Source: Adineta vaga
Taxonomy: Eukaryota > Rotifera
DNA length: 64,000 nucleotides
Assembly (NCBI GenBank): GCA_021613535.1
Contig: CP075497.1
Location: 9,982,001 to 10,046,000 of the forward strand
Direction: 5' to 3'
The position numbers were made by a program, and so were the translations under genes. The notes beneath the pieces were generated by a model that was not told where the DNA came from, made no database searches, and saw nothing but the letters and a program-made list of their open reading frames with translations. How positions within the stretch are numbered: the first letter of the stretch is position 1; each line of letters starts with the position of its first letter. Below, piece by piece: positions 36,301 to 49,000 of this stretch.

Positions 36301-39300
36301 TGCCAGAAAAAACTTTTGAAACAGAATCTATTGATATAAATGGTGATTCTTCATCGCCGACTGACCATTCACCTAATCTAAATTCAGTAGATAAAAATAT
36401 AAAAAATGCCCATGAAAAGTAATAAATAGGATTATGTTTTCATAAAAATTAAATATTTATTTCAATAGATCTTACTCAAATGAACAACAGTCTGATCATT
36501 CAGCTTTACATGATGTTCGTGATGATGATGAATTAAGTAATGATGAACAAGAAAAACAACTTGAAGAAGAATTAGATGATATTGATATAATACAAAAAAT
36601 TCAAACTAATATGTCAACTCCTGCAGGTACAGCTGAAATGATGCAACATACATCTGCAATACCTCAGAAAGGATTTCATTTTTTATCAAAATTTCCGTAT
36701 GTATATTTTGATTGATATCGTTTGAAACGAATTTATTCTATTTTTGTTCATTCTAGTTTTTTCCGCAAATCAAACAAACCTAAAAAACCTCAAGCTCGTC
36801 GCTTAAAATTATTTGAAATCTATCGATATGCCGATAAAATGGATATTATTTTAATGATTGTCGGATCAATAGCTGGTCAGTTGCATTTTTATTTCGAGTT
36901 TTTATTTAACTTTTTCTTTTGATTGTTTTTAGCTATTATCACTGGTGGTACGAAATCTAAATTTAAAATTGTCAAACGAAACGAATTCTTTGCATATTTC
37001 TAGCTCTTTTCCCATTTATGTTGCTTCTCTATCGTAGAGTAACAAATAGTCTGGTTGAGTTAGGAAAAAGTCAAGCAAATACTACGATTGCCTCAGTTAT
37101 TGTTGGAAGTAGCGGTGGATGGTACGAAGTTTCTCATCTTTATTTAGTTAAACTATTATTTTTCTTGTTTGATAGTTTTATCCTTCCTGATAATAGTACC
37201 GATTCTGAATCACCACAAGATCAAATCAATGGAGTTATTAAATATTATGTTTTACTCGGATTTCTCAGTGTTTTCTTCTATTGGGTTGCTTGGTCTAGTT
37301 GGATTATTGCTGCAGAAAGACAAGTACGTCGAATTCGGTATGTAATGATGCATATTGTTGAAGAGATTTGATTATTTGGAATGATTTTTATTTTAAGTTT
37401 TGATCTTTTTCGAAATATTTTACGACAAGAAATCGGTTGGTTCGATATACATAATGCCGGTGAATTGAGTAATCGACTCATTGACGATTTAGGTTAGAGA
37501 GTTTTGTACAATATATTTCTTTTCATCTTGATTTCTTCTTTCAATTGTTTATAGATAAAATCAAAAGTGGAATAAGGTATGCTATATATATAAAACTGAA
37601 TAATTTTTCATATTCAACAAATTGTGTAGTGATCAAGTGCCCGATTTTATTTCCCTTGTGTCACGTATGTTAGGTGCACTAATTTATGCTCTAGTAGTCG
37701 GATGGAAATTAACATTAGTATTTTTATCTATATCACCATTGATAATTATTACTTTTAATATAACTATTAAAGTAAGTTAAGCTTCTTGTTTTACTTCATT
37801 TTTAATATCGATGAAAATCTTCTTTGAGGTAATCGTGAAATACACGATAAAAGAAATTCAAGCTTTTGCATCAGCATCATCAATTGCACAAGAAGTATTA
37901 CAAAATATACGAACCGTAACAGCTTTTCATGGACAAAAGAAAGAGGAAGAAAGGTGAGTGAAAACTATTTTGAAGCTTTCAACTCTGATTTGATTTAGAT
38001 TTGCTCAAAATTTACTCCGAGCACAAAAAATGGGTTTAAAAAAAGGACTCTTGATGGGATTATCTAAAGGTTTCTCTCAGATCGCAACATTTGCTGCATT
38101 TACCATTACATTTTGGTATTGAATTGATATTATCTTCTCTTTTAACGTATGATGATCTTATTGAATATTTATAGGTATGGTCCCGAGCTTGTTCGAACTG
38201 ACTGTACAAATTATTCGGCTGGTACAGTCATTGTGGTACGTATTTTTTACATACGTTATATTGATTTTTTTTTATTTGAAAATCTGATATTTCTAGGTGT
38301 TCATTGGATGTATGGTATGACATTTTTAGTAAAATTATTGGCAATAAAGAGAATATTCCTTCTTTTGGTTCATTAGATTGCGACATTTAGTACCGCACAA
38401 TTCATACCAAATTTTCAGAGTTTTGCAGAAGCTTTGGGTAGTGGGAGTTATGTCTTTGACGTAATCGACCGAGTAAATAATAACTACTTTTTACAATATA
38501 TAATAAATATTTGTATTTGTTCTTTTTACAGCAAACAAAGATTGATGCGTCTGATGAGGAGGGTGATAAACCTCAATCTATCATTGGTGATATTGAATTT
38601 AAAGATGTTATTTTTACTTATCCAGCAAGACCAGAAGCACCCGTATGTATTTGACGATATTGTCATTATACTCCATATTCAATATTTTATAAATCTGTTT
38701 TAGATTTTGAATAAACTATCATTAAAAATTCCATCTGGTAAAACAGTTGCACTTGTTGGAGCATCTGGTTGTGGAAGTAGGCAATACATCACATCTCTCA
38801 TTCTCCCATACTCACTCTTGTTTTTCTTCTTCTTCTCCTCTTCCTCCTCCTCATAGAAAGTACAACCATTCAGCTCATCCAACGATTCTATGATCCTGAA
38901 CATGGACAAGTTCTTCTCGATGGTAAAGATATCAAATCATTGAATGTTGCTTGGCTTCGTTCACATATCGGCATCGTTAGTCAAGAGCCTGTTCTCTTCA
39001 CTGGATCAATCGAAGAAAACATTCGATTTGGTAAACCAAATGCAACTGATGATGAAGTGCAACATGCCGCTCAAATGGCGAATGCACATGAGTTCATCAT
39101 GCAACTTCCTGACGTACGATCCACCACCTTTTCTGTTGTTATTTGAGATGATGATTGTTTGTATTTTTCAATAGAATTACAAAACATCATCAGGCGACAA
39201 ACTAAGTGGTGGACAAAAACAACGAGGTAAGAAGAGGAAGGATTTGAAGAAGAGAAGAGAAGAGAAATGTTTGTCGGTTTTAGTGGCAATTGCTCGAGCA

Positions 39301-42089
39301 TTGATATCGAATCCAACGATTCTGTTATTAGATGAAGCAACAAGTGCACTTGGTTTGTAGTTTATTTTTGTGAGAAAGAGAAATGATGTTGATTGTTTGA
39401 AACAGATAATACAAGTGAGCGTGTTGTACAAGATGCCTTGGACAAAGCAAAGAAAGGTCGAACAACAATAGTGATTGCACATCGTTTGAGTACAATTCGA
39501 AATGCTGACTTAATAGTGGGATTGGAACGTGGACAAGTGGTAGAATATGGTAATCACGATGATCTGATGGAGAAGAGAGGTCTCTATTATGAATTAGTAA
39601 CAACTCAAACTCAAAAAGAAAAAGAGAAAGAAGCTGACCCAGATAGTGATAAAGAAGAAGATGAAGTCGAGAAAGAATTCGTTCGTCAGCGATCAAGTAT
39701 GTATTTCCCACACATATATTTGTGAAACTGATTGTTTAATTTATTCTAGCAAAACGTACTATATCAAAACAATCTAGTGTTTCAGCTAACGATTTTGATG
39801 AAGAAGATGATGATGATGATATAACAGCATCAGCTGATCCTTCAAAGAAGAAAAGGAAATTTTTACGTACTCCTTTCGTATTTAGAATTTTTAAATATAA
39901 TGCTCCAGAATGGTATTGGATTCTTCTTGGTTCAGTATCCTCTCTTATTTTTGGTGCAATGCAACCACTTTTCGCATTATTCTTTGCTCAAGTCTATGGT
40001 TTATTTGCTGAGCCAGATCTTGATGAGCAGAAGCGTCTAACAAGTCTCTATGCAGGAATCATCTTTCTCATTGGTCTAGCTGGTGGTTTAGCTCAATTCT
40101 TTGAGTCTTATGCATTCGCAAAATCTGGTGAAGCATTAACAAAACGTATGCGAATATTGACATTTTCTGCCATGCTTCGACAAGAAATGGGTTATTTTGA
40201 TATGGAAGCAAATTCAGTTGGTGCGCTTGTCACACGATTATCATCTGATGCATCTGCTTTAAAAGTAATGAACATTTGAATTCGTATTTTTTGCATGAAT
40301 TGTTTCTCATATATTATTAGGGTTTAACTGGTGTTCGTATTGGTATTATAATGCAAGCATTAAGTGCTGTAATAACCGCTCTTACTATTGCATTTACATC
40401 TGGTTGGAAATTAGCATTGATTGTTCTGTGTTTTGTTCCTGCTATGATGTTGAGTGGAATGCTTCAAGGTAAAAAGCTAGGCAAAGCAGATGAAGCAAAA
40501 GATAAAGGTTCATTCACTGAACAAGCTGGACAAGTATGTCGAAATAGAACTTCATTTATTATTATTATCGCACAATTTCATTTCGTTTCTTTGATGTAGC
40601 ATGCAACACAAGCTATCGAACAGATTAGAACTGTTGTTGCACTCCATCGTGAACAGTATTTTATTGATCTCTATGAAGATTCATTTAATAAAGAATTCAA
40701 GTAAGAAAAATCCTTTTTCCTTGTTCGTTGAATAAATGATAGTTGTATTTAGGAAACAAATGTGTCGTCTACATTTAACTGCACTCGGTGCTGGAATTGC
40801 TAATTCACTGATGTATTTTCTTCACAGTGCCAATTTCTCATTTGGTGCCAAACTTGTAACAAATAAAGAAATGGAATTTGATAAAGTATTTAGGTAAAGC
40901 TTGTTCAAATATGTATACTAACTATCTAGAATGATTATTATGATATAGAGTTTTTGCTGTTATTACCTTCGCTATGATAACAATTGGTCGTTCAATGGCA
41001 ATGATTCCTGATTATGCAAAAGGGAAAAAGGCAGCATTAAGAATATTACGACTTGATAAACGTCAATCACAAATCAATCCTCATGATGAATCTGGTATCA
41101 TATTGGTATGTATTGTGATTAGTTTTTTTTCATAAGAAGTTTTCTTTTTTTTTAAATATTCAGAAAGATGTTATTGGTGATATTGAATTCAATAATATTC
41201 GATTTCGATATCCAAGTCGACCAACTCTTCGTATCCTTCGAGACTTTTGCTTAGAATGTCCAGCAAATAGTACAACTGCCCTTGTCGGTCCATCCGGTAG
41301 TGGAAAATCAACTACAATTGGATTATTACAACGTTTCTATGATCCATTGAAAGGTAAAGTTTTACTTGATGGACATGATATCAAAGTTCTCAATCTTCGA
41401 TGGCTTCGATCAATAATGGGTCTTGTACAACAAGAACCAGTTCTATTCAATTTATCTATTCGAGAGAATATTGCTTATGGAGATAATAGTCGAGAAGTAA
41501 CACAAGAAGAGATTGAAAAGGCTGCAAGAATGGCTAACATTCATGAATTAATTATTGCATTACCTAGTGTAAGTTTCTTTTTTTATTTAAAATCTTTTTT
41601 CATGATTGATTTTTAAGGGTTATGATACATCATGTGGCGCTAAAGGTAGTCAATTATCGGGCGGACAAAAACAACGAAGTAAGTAGAATAAAATGAATTG
41701 ATAAAAACAAATCATTGATGTATTTACATGTTTTATTTTAGTTGCTATTGCTCGAGCATTAGTTCGTTCACCGAAACTTCTTCTTCTAGATGAAGCAACA
41801 TCAGCTTTGGATAATAAGAGCGAAAAAGTAGTACAAGCAGCGTTAGATAATGCCCGATCTGGTCGAACATGTTTGACTATTGCACATCGTTTATCAACTA
41901 TACAAAATTCCGAAAAAATTGCTGTTGTTGATCGAGGCAGAATGAAAGAAGAGGTGAGTGTGATTGGTTTATTGTTAATGGGGAAAACAACTTTTCTTTC
42001 GTTCTGTTTGTTAGGGTTCACATGATGAACTTTTGCAATTAAATGGAATCTATGCTAAATTAATATTATCACAAGAAAGATCGAATTAG
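36301..42089 (+). CDS. ABCB1: ABCB-type full transporter (P-glycoprotein-like), tandem copy 1
   Basis: A spliced plus-strand gene from ATG 36301 to TAG 42087-42089, with TMD-NBD-TMD-NBD order and about 1,300 residues. The acidic cytosolic N-terminus (~140 residues) precedes the first membrane helix ([20 protein letters not shown]). NBD1 (38.6-39.6 kb): Walker A GASGCGKST, split by an intron after GGA-A; Q-loop SQEPVLF; signature LSGGQKQR; Walker [13 protein letters not shown]-loop IAHRLST. An acidic linker with many Asp/Glu follows at 39.6-39.85 kb. NBD2 (41.2-42.08 kb): [42 protein letters not shown]. All catalytic motifs are intact in both domains, so two active ATP sites are expected. Such pumps export hydrophobic compounds from the plasma membrane. 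The NBD1 segment is nearly identical to the downstream copy. AATAAA at 42279-42284. Confidence 0.95.
38728..39508 (+). repeat. NBD1 block nearly identical to 46754-47528 (conversion tract, copy 1)
   Basis: From ATTCCATCTGGTAAAACAG to AATGCTGA the two ABCB genes match almost base for base, exons and four introns alike; differences are scattered single bases and short indels in purine/pyrimidine runs. Outside these limits the genes diverge sharply, in introns beyond alignment. Confidence 0.85.
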
Positions 42090-42154
42090 GACCGTGTTGT
42101 GAAAGTACAGTTTGTCTCCGAAAAATACCATAATCTTGGTCAAATATTGAAGTT

Positions 42155-42185
42155 TAATAATAATAATAATAATAATAATAATATT
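42155..42185. repeat. (AAT)n microsatellite
   Basis: About ten perfect AAT units in the 3' flank of ABCB copy 1, upstream of its poly(A) signal. Confidence 0.85.
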
Positions 42186-42278
42186 ATGTTTTATCTGTTA
42201 ATTATAATCATTGATTGTAAATATCTCATTTTTTCAGTTCTACGTTGAATTTTTTTTTTGTTATATTAAATACGTTTC

Positions 42279-42284
42279 AATAAA
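42279..42284 (+). terminator. Poly(A) signal of ABCB copy 1
   Basis: AATAAA about 190 nt past the TAG stop, after a T-rich run. Confidence 0.45.
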
Positions 42285-43080
42285 TATATCGGCTTGTTAT
42301 TCGAGAGAAAAAATTCCAATCATTAAAACATTTTTATTATTATTATTCTACTCATGACTAATTGTAACAGCAGTACAATGAGTAGTGTTCAGTTATTCGA
42401 AACACTACTTTCATGGTGTTTTACTAGAATCTGTGTTCGTTAGGACAAGTTTCTTACAATCATAAACCAAACAAAAAATATATCTGTGATAGAGTATTAT
42501 GAGATGATGCAATCGTTTTCATGACACATACAACGTCTAACGCAATGTTTATTTGACTTGGAAAAGATACAGAACAAATTGTGAAAATATCAACCCAATA
42601 AACTTTTAATCGAATATTGAAATTCTATCTAAAAAAAGATACATTCAGATGTTGTTTATAAATTTCTATAACGAAATAAATTACATTAACTAATCACGGT
42701 GGTCATTTGGATTGAAAATGATCAAGAAATACAGTTCATGTTGAGTTCGAGTTCGGATGTAGATATTCATAATTTTTATAAAGATTTTGCAAATATCGAA
42801 GGTCACGACCGTGCGTTCTCGTACGTAAAAGCACCTTAAGAATAGTGATATACATATCATCATAAAAAGAGGACATAAACACACAGTAAATTTTTATGTG
42901 AGTCTTATCTGTCTTCAAAACTCTGAATATAAAACACTCACCATTATTATTCTACTTTTATCCTTATTCTTACAGGTAGATATTGAAAACAACAATGACA
43001 ATAAAAAAATGAATCCTAGATTGTCATGTGGATTATTTTCATTGATTTAGATTTATATATTTTTTAAAGACAAATTTATC

Positions 43081-46000
43081 GATGTCATTCGTCGCGAGAT
43101 GGAAAAAAACTACTTGGACTCTTGATCATGAAAATACAGATCCAAATAATCCAAGCAATCAGTATAACAATACAAATGGACATGCAACAAACTCACAATT
43201 AACATCTAATCATCATTTACAGTATGTATATACTCTCATTAAAGTACAGCGTCCTCTTTCGACAGAATCAAGATGAGTCCAAGTTCTCTCTATTAATTAT
43301 GGAAGAAAAATCTGTTTGTTTTCGTTACCTGATCTGAATTGATAATTCGTATTCTTCTTTTATCAATATAAGATTAGTTTTCTTCGGTTATCTAACCACG
43401 TGCTTTTCTATTCCAACCAATAAGTTTTCATTTCATATAATTGATCAGCTGTTTCCTGTCATTCAGTGTATTCTGATTGATTAAGAAATGACACATTCTG
43501 ATTGTGTGAATGAAATTAACTGAAATGGGCAAATTTAAAAGAAGAAATAGTAATCGAAACAGGTGTATTCCGTCTCTATCATTTCCGATTAATTCATACG
43601 TGCAAAATTTATTTATTTAGGTCAAATGGAGTCATTATTGGTGAAGACAATGAATTGAAAAAGAATTTATTTAAGCAGAAAAATACTAATGAACATGCTG
43701 AATCAACTGTTGTGATTGAAAAAGAAAAAAATCCTTCGTAAGATTTCTTTTTATGAATTGATTGTTATTTATTTTCGATATTGTAGAAAGAAAAATGTAC
43801 CCGCTGGTCGAAAACTGGGATTTTTTGAAATTGTAAATATTTATTCCGTAGGAATATTTTCATTTTTGGAAAATCTAATTTCTATTTTATAGTATAAATT
43901 TGCCGATATGTTGGATGTTATTTGTATGTTCATCGGTAGTATAGCATGTGTCGGTACTGGGTAAGAATTAAATGATTAATATGTCTATTATGATTCATAA
44001 TAGACATCATAGTGGGAGTTAAAACTGTTTTTTGAAAAGTTATAAGTTGAGAAAAATCAAAAAAAGTTGAAACGCTTATAACTGAGGTTATAACTATCAA
44101 TCATGGTTATAACCTTCAACCGCAGTTATAACCTTTAACCATGGTTATAACCCTCAACCACAGTTATAACCTTCAACTGTAGTTATAAACTTTAACCAGA
44201 GTTATAAGTATGGACGTGTTTAGAACTTCGAACATTATTAGCTTTATGATGTCTATGAGCTAATTTAATCGAATCGAAACAGCAACTGCTACGGTCTCTA
44301 GGTTTGTTTAGCTCAAGCAACAAAGATACGAGTAACAATATGTGAGCTAAGACATTTTTGCGAAAAGTTAAAAGGGTGAGAAAAATCAAAAAAGTTGAAA
44401 TGGTTATAACTAAGATTATAACTATCAACCATGGTTATAACCTTCAACCAGAGTTATAACTTTCAACCCTAAGTTATAACTCTAGATTATAGTTATAGCT
44501 ATCAACTACAGTTATAAATCGCAGAAGTCACTATAGTGGATACATAGAAAAAATGCATTTTTGTATTGTTGGTTTCATTCCGATTTATGTATATAGAAGA
44601 AACGATAGCGTAAGTTACACATAAATAAGTTCAAACGTATATAAAAATGAATCTGATAATTATGGCTTTTTAAATAGAAGATCTAGAGAAAATAGTAGTT
44701 CTTTAGAAAGTTCTGTCGAATATAACAATAAGCTGAAGTAATTCTAATTTTAATATAATTAAATTAGCTCATAGACATCATAAAGCTAATAATGTTCGAA
44801 GTTCTAAACACGTTCATACTTATAACTCTGGTTAAAGTTTATAACTACAGTTGAAGGTTATAACTGCGGTTGAAAGTTATAACTGCGGTTGAAGGTTATA
44901 ACCATGGTTGATAGTTACAACTGATTTAACTTTTAGACTAAAAAGTTAATTGGTTATAACCTAAAAGTTATAACTCGAGTTATAACTCGACCAGTTTTAA
45001 CTCCCACTATGATTATGATCTATAAAAAAAAATATATGTCATCCGTTTTCTAGTGCGGTATTTCCATTAATGATGTTTATCTATGAAGGTAGATATTATC
45101 TAATAGAAAATTCATTTCTATTCTATCAAATATCATGTAGGTGTTGCAAGTTCGCTCGTTACTGTGAGTGTTACTGAAATGCCAGCCAATATATCTTTCG
45201 CTGGAATCAATCCAAATTGGTTTGAATTTGAAATAATTCGTACAACAAATAAATTCTTTTCGTTGTTAATAGCATTCCAAAACCACCGAATTCAACCACA
45301 GATGTTATCTTAGAACTTCGAGAGAGAATCAAATGGTATTTGATATTAGGATCTATAAGTATCGTATGCTATTGGGTTGGATATTCATTATGGGTATGAA
45401 AAGAAAGAACATAAAAGCCTTTGGTAGAAAATTGAACGAAGAATGTTTATTTAGATGATTGCAGCAGAACGTCAAGTACGACGAATGCGATATGCTCTAT
45501 TTCGATCAGTAATGACACAAGAATTGGGATGGTTTGATAAATTAAATGCGGGTGAACTGAGTAGTCGTTTAGTAGCAGATCTAGGTATGAGATAAATAGA
45601 GATTATTCGATAAATTTTGCTTTGTTCTTATAGATAAAATTCGTGATGGTCTAGGAGATAAAAAAGCGGATTTTATTAGTTTAATTTGTCGACTCATCGG
45701 TGGTCTTGTTTTTGCTTTTACCAGTGGTAAGTTTTTGAAAAATTTATATCTACTATTGACGCTAAATTTTTTGTATAGGTTGGAAATTAGCGTTAGTTTT
45801 TATATCACTTAGTCCATTAACTATTATTGCATTCAATATAACCATGCGAGTATGTTGATACTTATCTTATCAGGTCATTACCTAACAGTTGATGGGTTTT
45901 TTTTTTTTTTGTAAAACTAGATTATTATTAAATATACCAAAGCAGAAGTCACAGCGTACTCTAAAGCAAGTGCTGTAGCTCAAGAAGTTCTTGGTTCGAT

Positions 46001-49000
46001 ACGAACTGTAACAGCATTTGGTGGACAAAGGAAAGAAGAAGAAAGGTTCGAGATGAATACAGTTAAGCGAAATATAATATTAACTGGTACTCTCCATTTA
46101 TTTAGATTTGCAGCCAATTTAATTGATGCGAAAAAAATTGGGATAAAAAAAGGTCTTTATATGGGTATATGTCAAGGTATTGCACAAGTGGCAATCTATC
46201 TTTCATTTTCTATTACATTTTGGTGTAAGTATTGAGTTATTTCTATCTTCTCATTCAAATTTTTTCTCATTCAGATGGACCACATCTTGTTCGAACAGAA
46301 TGTGAAAATTATAATGGTGGCACTGTGATTGTTGTATGTAAACGTCAATATGAGATTAGAAAATCTCTAATAATTGATTGAATTTCTGTTTAGGTATTTA
46401 TATCATGTTTACAATCAACTTTTAGTATTTCTCAAATAGTACCGAATTTGCAAGCATTTGCAGAAGCATCTGGTAGTGGTGGTTTTGTCTTTGATATCAT
46501 TTCAAGAGTAATTTTTCATCATATTATTTGTATAGAAAATTGCTTATATGATATTTCGAATAGGTTTCTAAAATTCATCCTTTTGCAAATCAAGGTGAAA
46601 CACCATCAACGATTGTAGGTGATATTGAACTAAAAAATGTTACATTTACTTATCCAGCTCGAGAAGATACACCAGTATATATGATACATGATTATCTTGT
46701 TTCACTTTCAAGAATATATATTTCTCTAGATTTTGAAAAACATCAGTATGAAGATTCCATCTGGTAAAACAGTTGCACTTGTTGGAGCATCTGGTTGTGG
46801 AAGTAAACAATACATCACATCTTTCATTCTCCCATACTCACTCTTGTTTTTCTTCTTCTTCTTCTTCTTCTTTTACTCTTCATAGAAAGTACAACCATTC
46901 AGCTCATCCAACGATTCTATGATCCTGAACATGGACAAGTTCTTCTCGATGGTAAAGATATCAAATCATTGAATGTTGCTTGGCTTCGTTCACATATCGG
47001 CATCGTTAGTCAAGAGCCTGTTCTCTTCACTGGATCAATCGAAGAAAACATTCGATTTGGTAAACCAAATGCAACTGATGATGAAGTGCAACATGCAGCT
47101 CAAATGGCGAATGCACATGAGTTCATCATGCAACTTCCTGACGTACGATCCACCATCTTTTCTATTCTTATCTGAGATGATGATTGTTTGTATTTTTCAA
47201 TAGAATTACAAAACATCATCAGGCGACAAACTAAGTGGTGGACAAAAACAACGAGGTAAGAAGAAGAAGAAGAGAAGAGAAGAGAAATGTTTGTTGGTTT
47301 TAGTGGCAATTGCTCGAGCATTGATATCGAATCCAACGATTCTGTTGTTAGATGAAGCAACAAGTGCACTTGGTTTGTAGTTTATTTTTGTGAGAAAGAG
47401 AAATGATGTTGATTGCTTGAAACAGATAATACGAGTGAGCGTGTTGTACAAGATGCCTTGGACAAAGCAAAGAAAGGTCGAACAACAATAGTAATAGCAC
47501 ATCGTTTGAGTACAATTCGAAATGCTGATCTAATCATTGCTCTGGATAAAGGTGAAGTCATAGAAAATGGTAATCACGATGATCTGATGGAGAAGAAAGG
47601 TCTCTATTTTGAGTTGGTAACTGCACAACAACGTAAAGAGACAAATGAAAATGTTGATTCATCGGATGATGAGGATCCAGCCGATACAGATGATAAATGT
47701 AAGTGATAACTCTACTGAAATTAGTTAATTTTTATTTTCTTTCATTAAAGCTGAATTAAATCGTAAACGTACAATGTCATTTGGTTCGATACAGTCAGCT
47801 ACATCTGATACTCCGGATGATGCTGTCGCAGATGGTACAATAGTTGCAATAGCCCATAAAAAATTCTTTCGTACACCATTTATTTTTAAAATTCTAAAAC
47901 TGAATTTGCCGGAGTTAAAATGGATTATACTTGGATGTATATCATCAGTGGCTTTTGGTTGTTTAACACCTGTAAGTCTCTCTCTCTCGCTCTTTCTGAA
48001 AAGAAATCTTTACAAAAATTCATTAACGTTTTTTGTGTTACAGATTTTTGCATTATTTTTCTCAAATATTTATGGATTATTTGGTGAACAAGACATCGAT
48101 AAAGCAAATATTCTAACTCGTAATTATGTCTTGATAATTTTTTTTACTGGTGTTGCCGGTGGCTTATGTCAATGTATCAGTAGTGTTGCTTTTTCGAAAA
48201 GTGGTGAAGCATTAACAATGCGTATGCGAATTATGTCATTTGAATCGATGTTAAGACAAGAAATTGGTTGGTTTGATAGAGAAGAGAATAATCTTGGTGC
48301 TCTCGTTACTCAACTTTCTTCGGATGCATCAAGTTTAAAAGTAAGAAAAAGAGAAAATTTCTTAATTGGAAAACAGAAGATATTCATTGTTTTCTTTTCT
48401 CTTGATAATAGGGTTTATCAGGTCTTCGAATGGGTATTATTTTAAATGCTGTAGGTGCGATTATATGTGCATTATCAATTGCATTTTCCGCTGGATGGAA
48501 ACTAACCTTGGTGATACTATTATTTATCCCATTTATGATTTTTGCAGGCATTTTGCAAGGTAGACGAATGGCAAATGCAAATAATCAAAAAAAAGCTACC
48601 GAACAACAAAAAGAAAAATTATCTTGGGCAGAAAAAGGAGGAATGGTAAGTGATCTCTTCTTACTTTTGAATAACATTATTTACAATTTAAGTAATAAAT
48701 ATACATATATATATATATATTTCAGTATGCAACAGAAGCTATTGATAGTATTCGTACGGTTGTTGGACTTCATCAAGAACAGTATTTTATTTCCAATTAT
48801 GAAGATTGTTTTAATAGAAGTTTTCGGTAAGCATTCAGTTTCTTTTTCGAAAATGATATTTAGTTGATTTATATAGACAATCAATGGTCAAAATTCAAAT
48901 ACAATCTATTGGAACCGCTATAGCCAATTCATTGATGTTTTTTATTCATGCAACAGCATTTGGATATGGAAGTGTTCTTGTTGAAAACAAAGAAATGGAA

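Larger units (their letters stand above)
42088..43080. other. Intergenic region between the two ABCB genes
   Basis: About 990 bp. It holds an (AAT)n microsatellite at 42155-42185, the poly(A) signal of copy 1 at 42279-42284, and the promoter of copy 2. Short frames at 42690-42918 (-) overlap one another, lack family resemblance and are not called. Confidence 0.55.
43961..45053 (+). other. Expanded intron of ABCB copy 2
   Basis: The donor follows GTCGGTACTGG and the acceptor TAG precedes TGCGGTATTTCC, giving ...G-T-G-A-V-F-P-L-M-M... in frame, which matches copy 1 (ITGALFPFM). At 1,093 nt it is more than ten times the typical intron here; almost all of it is the foldback element. Confidence 0.85.

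Noticed and set aside
39071-39711. Long minus-strand frames opposite ABCB copy 1 (repeated at 47100-47502)
   Set aside because: They are shadows of the conserved NBD1 exons and run across introns; they recur in copy 2 only because the DNA is duplicated.
44085-44217. CRISPR-like direct repeats
   Set aside because: Units are 19 bp, contiguous and without unique spacers, lie in an animal gene's intron and are mirrored inverted in the right arm; they are part of a foldback element.
43987-45019. 8-bp target duplication ATTATGAT around the foldback element
   Set aside because: The right copy overlaps the end of the terminal repeat and the left copy lies 12 bp outside it, so it does not fit a clean duplication; chance in AT-rich DNA is likely.
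38728-47528. The two ABCB genes as an assembly duplication of one gene
   Set aside because: Most exons and all other introns differ strongly and both reading frames are intact, so they are distinct paralogs; only the NBD1 block is nearly identical.
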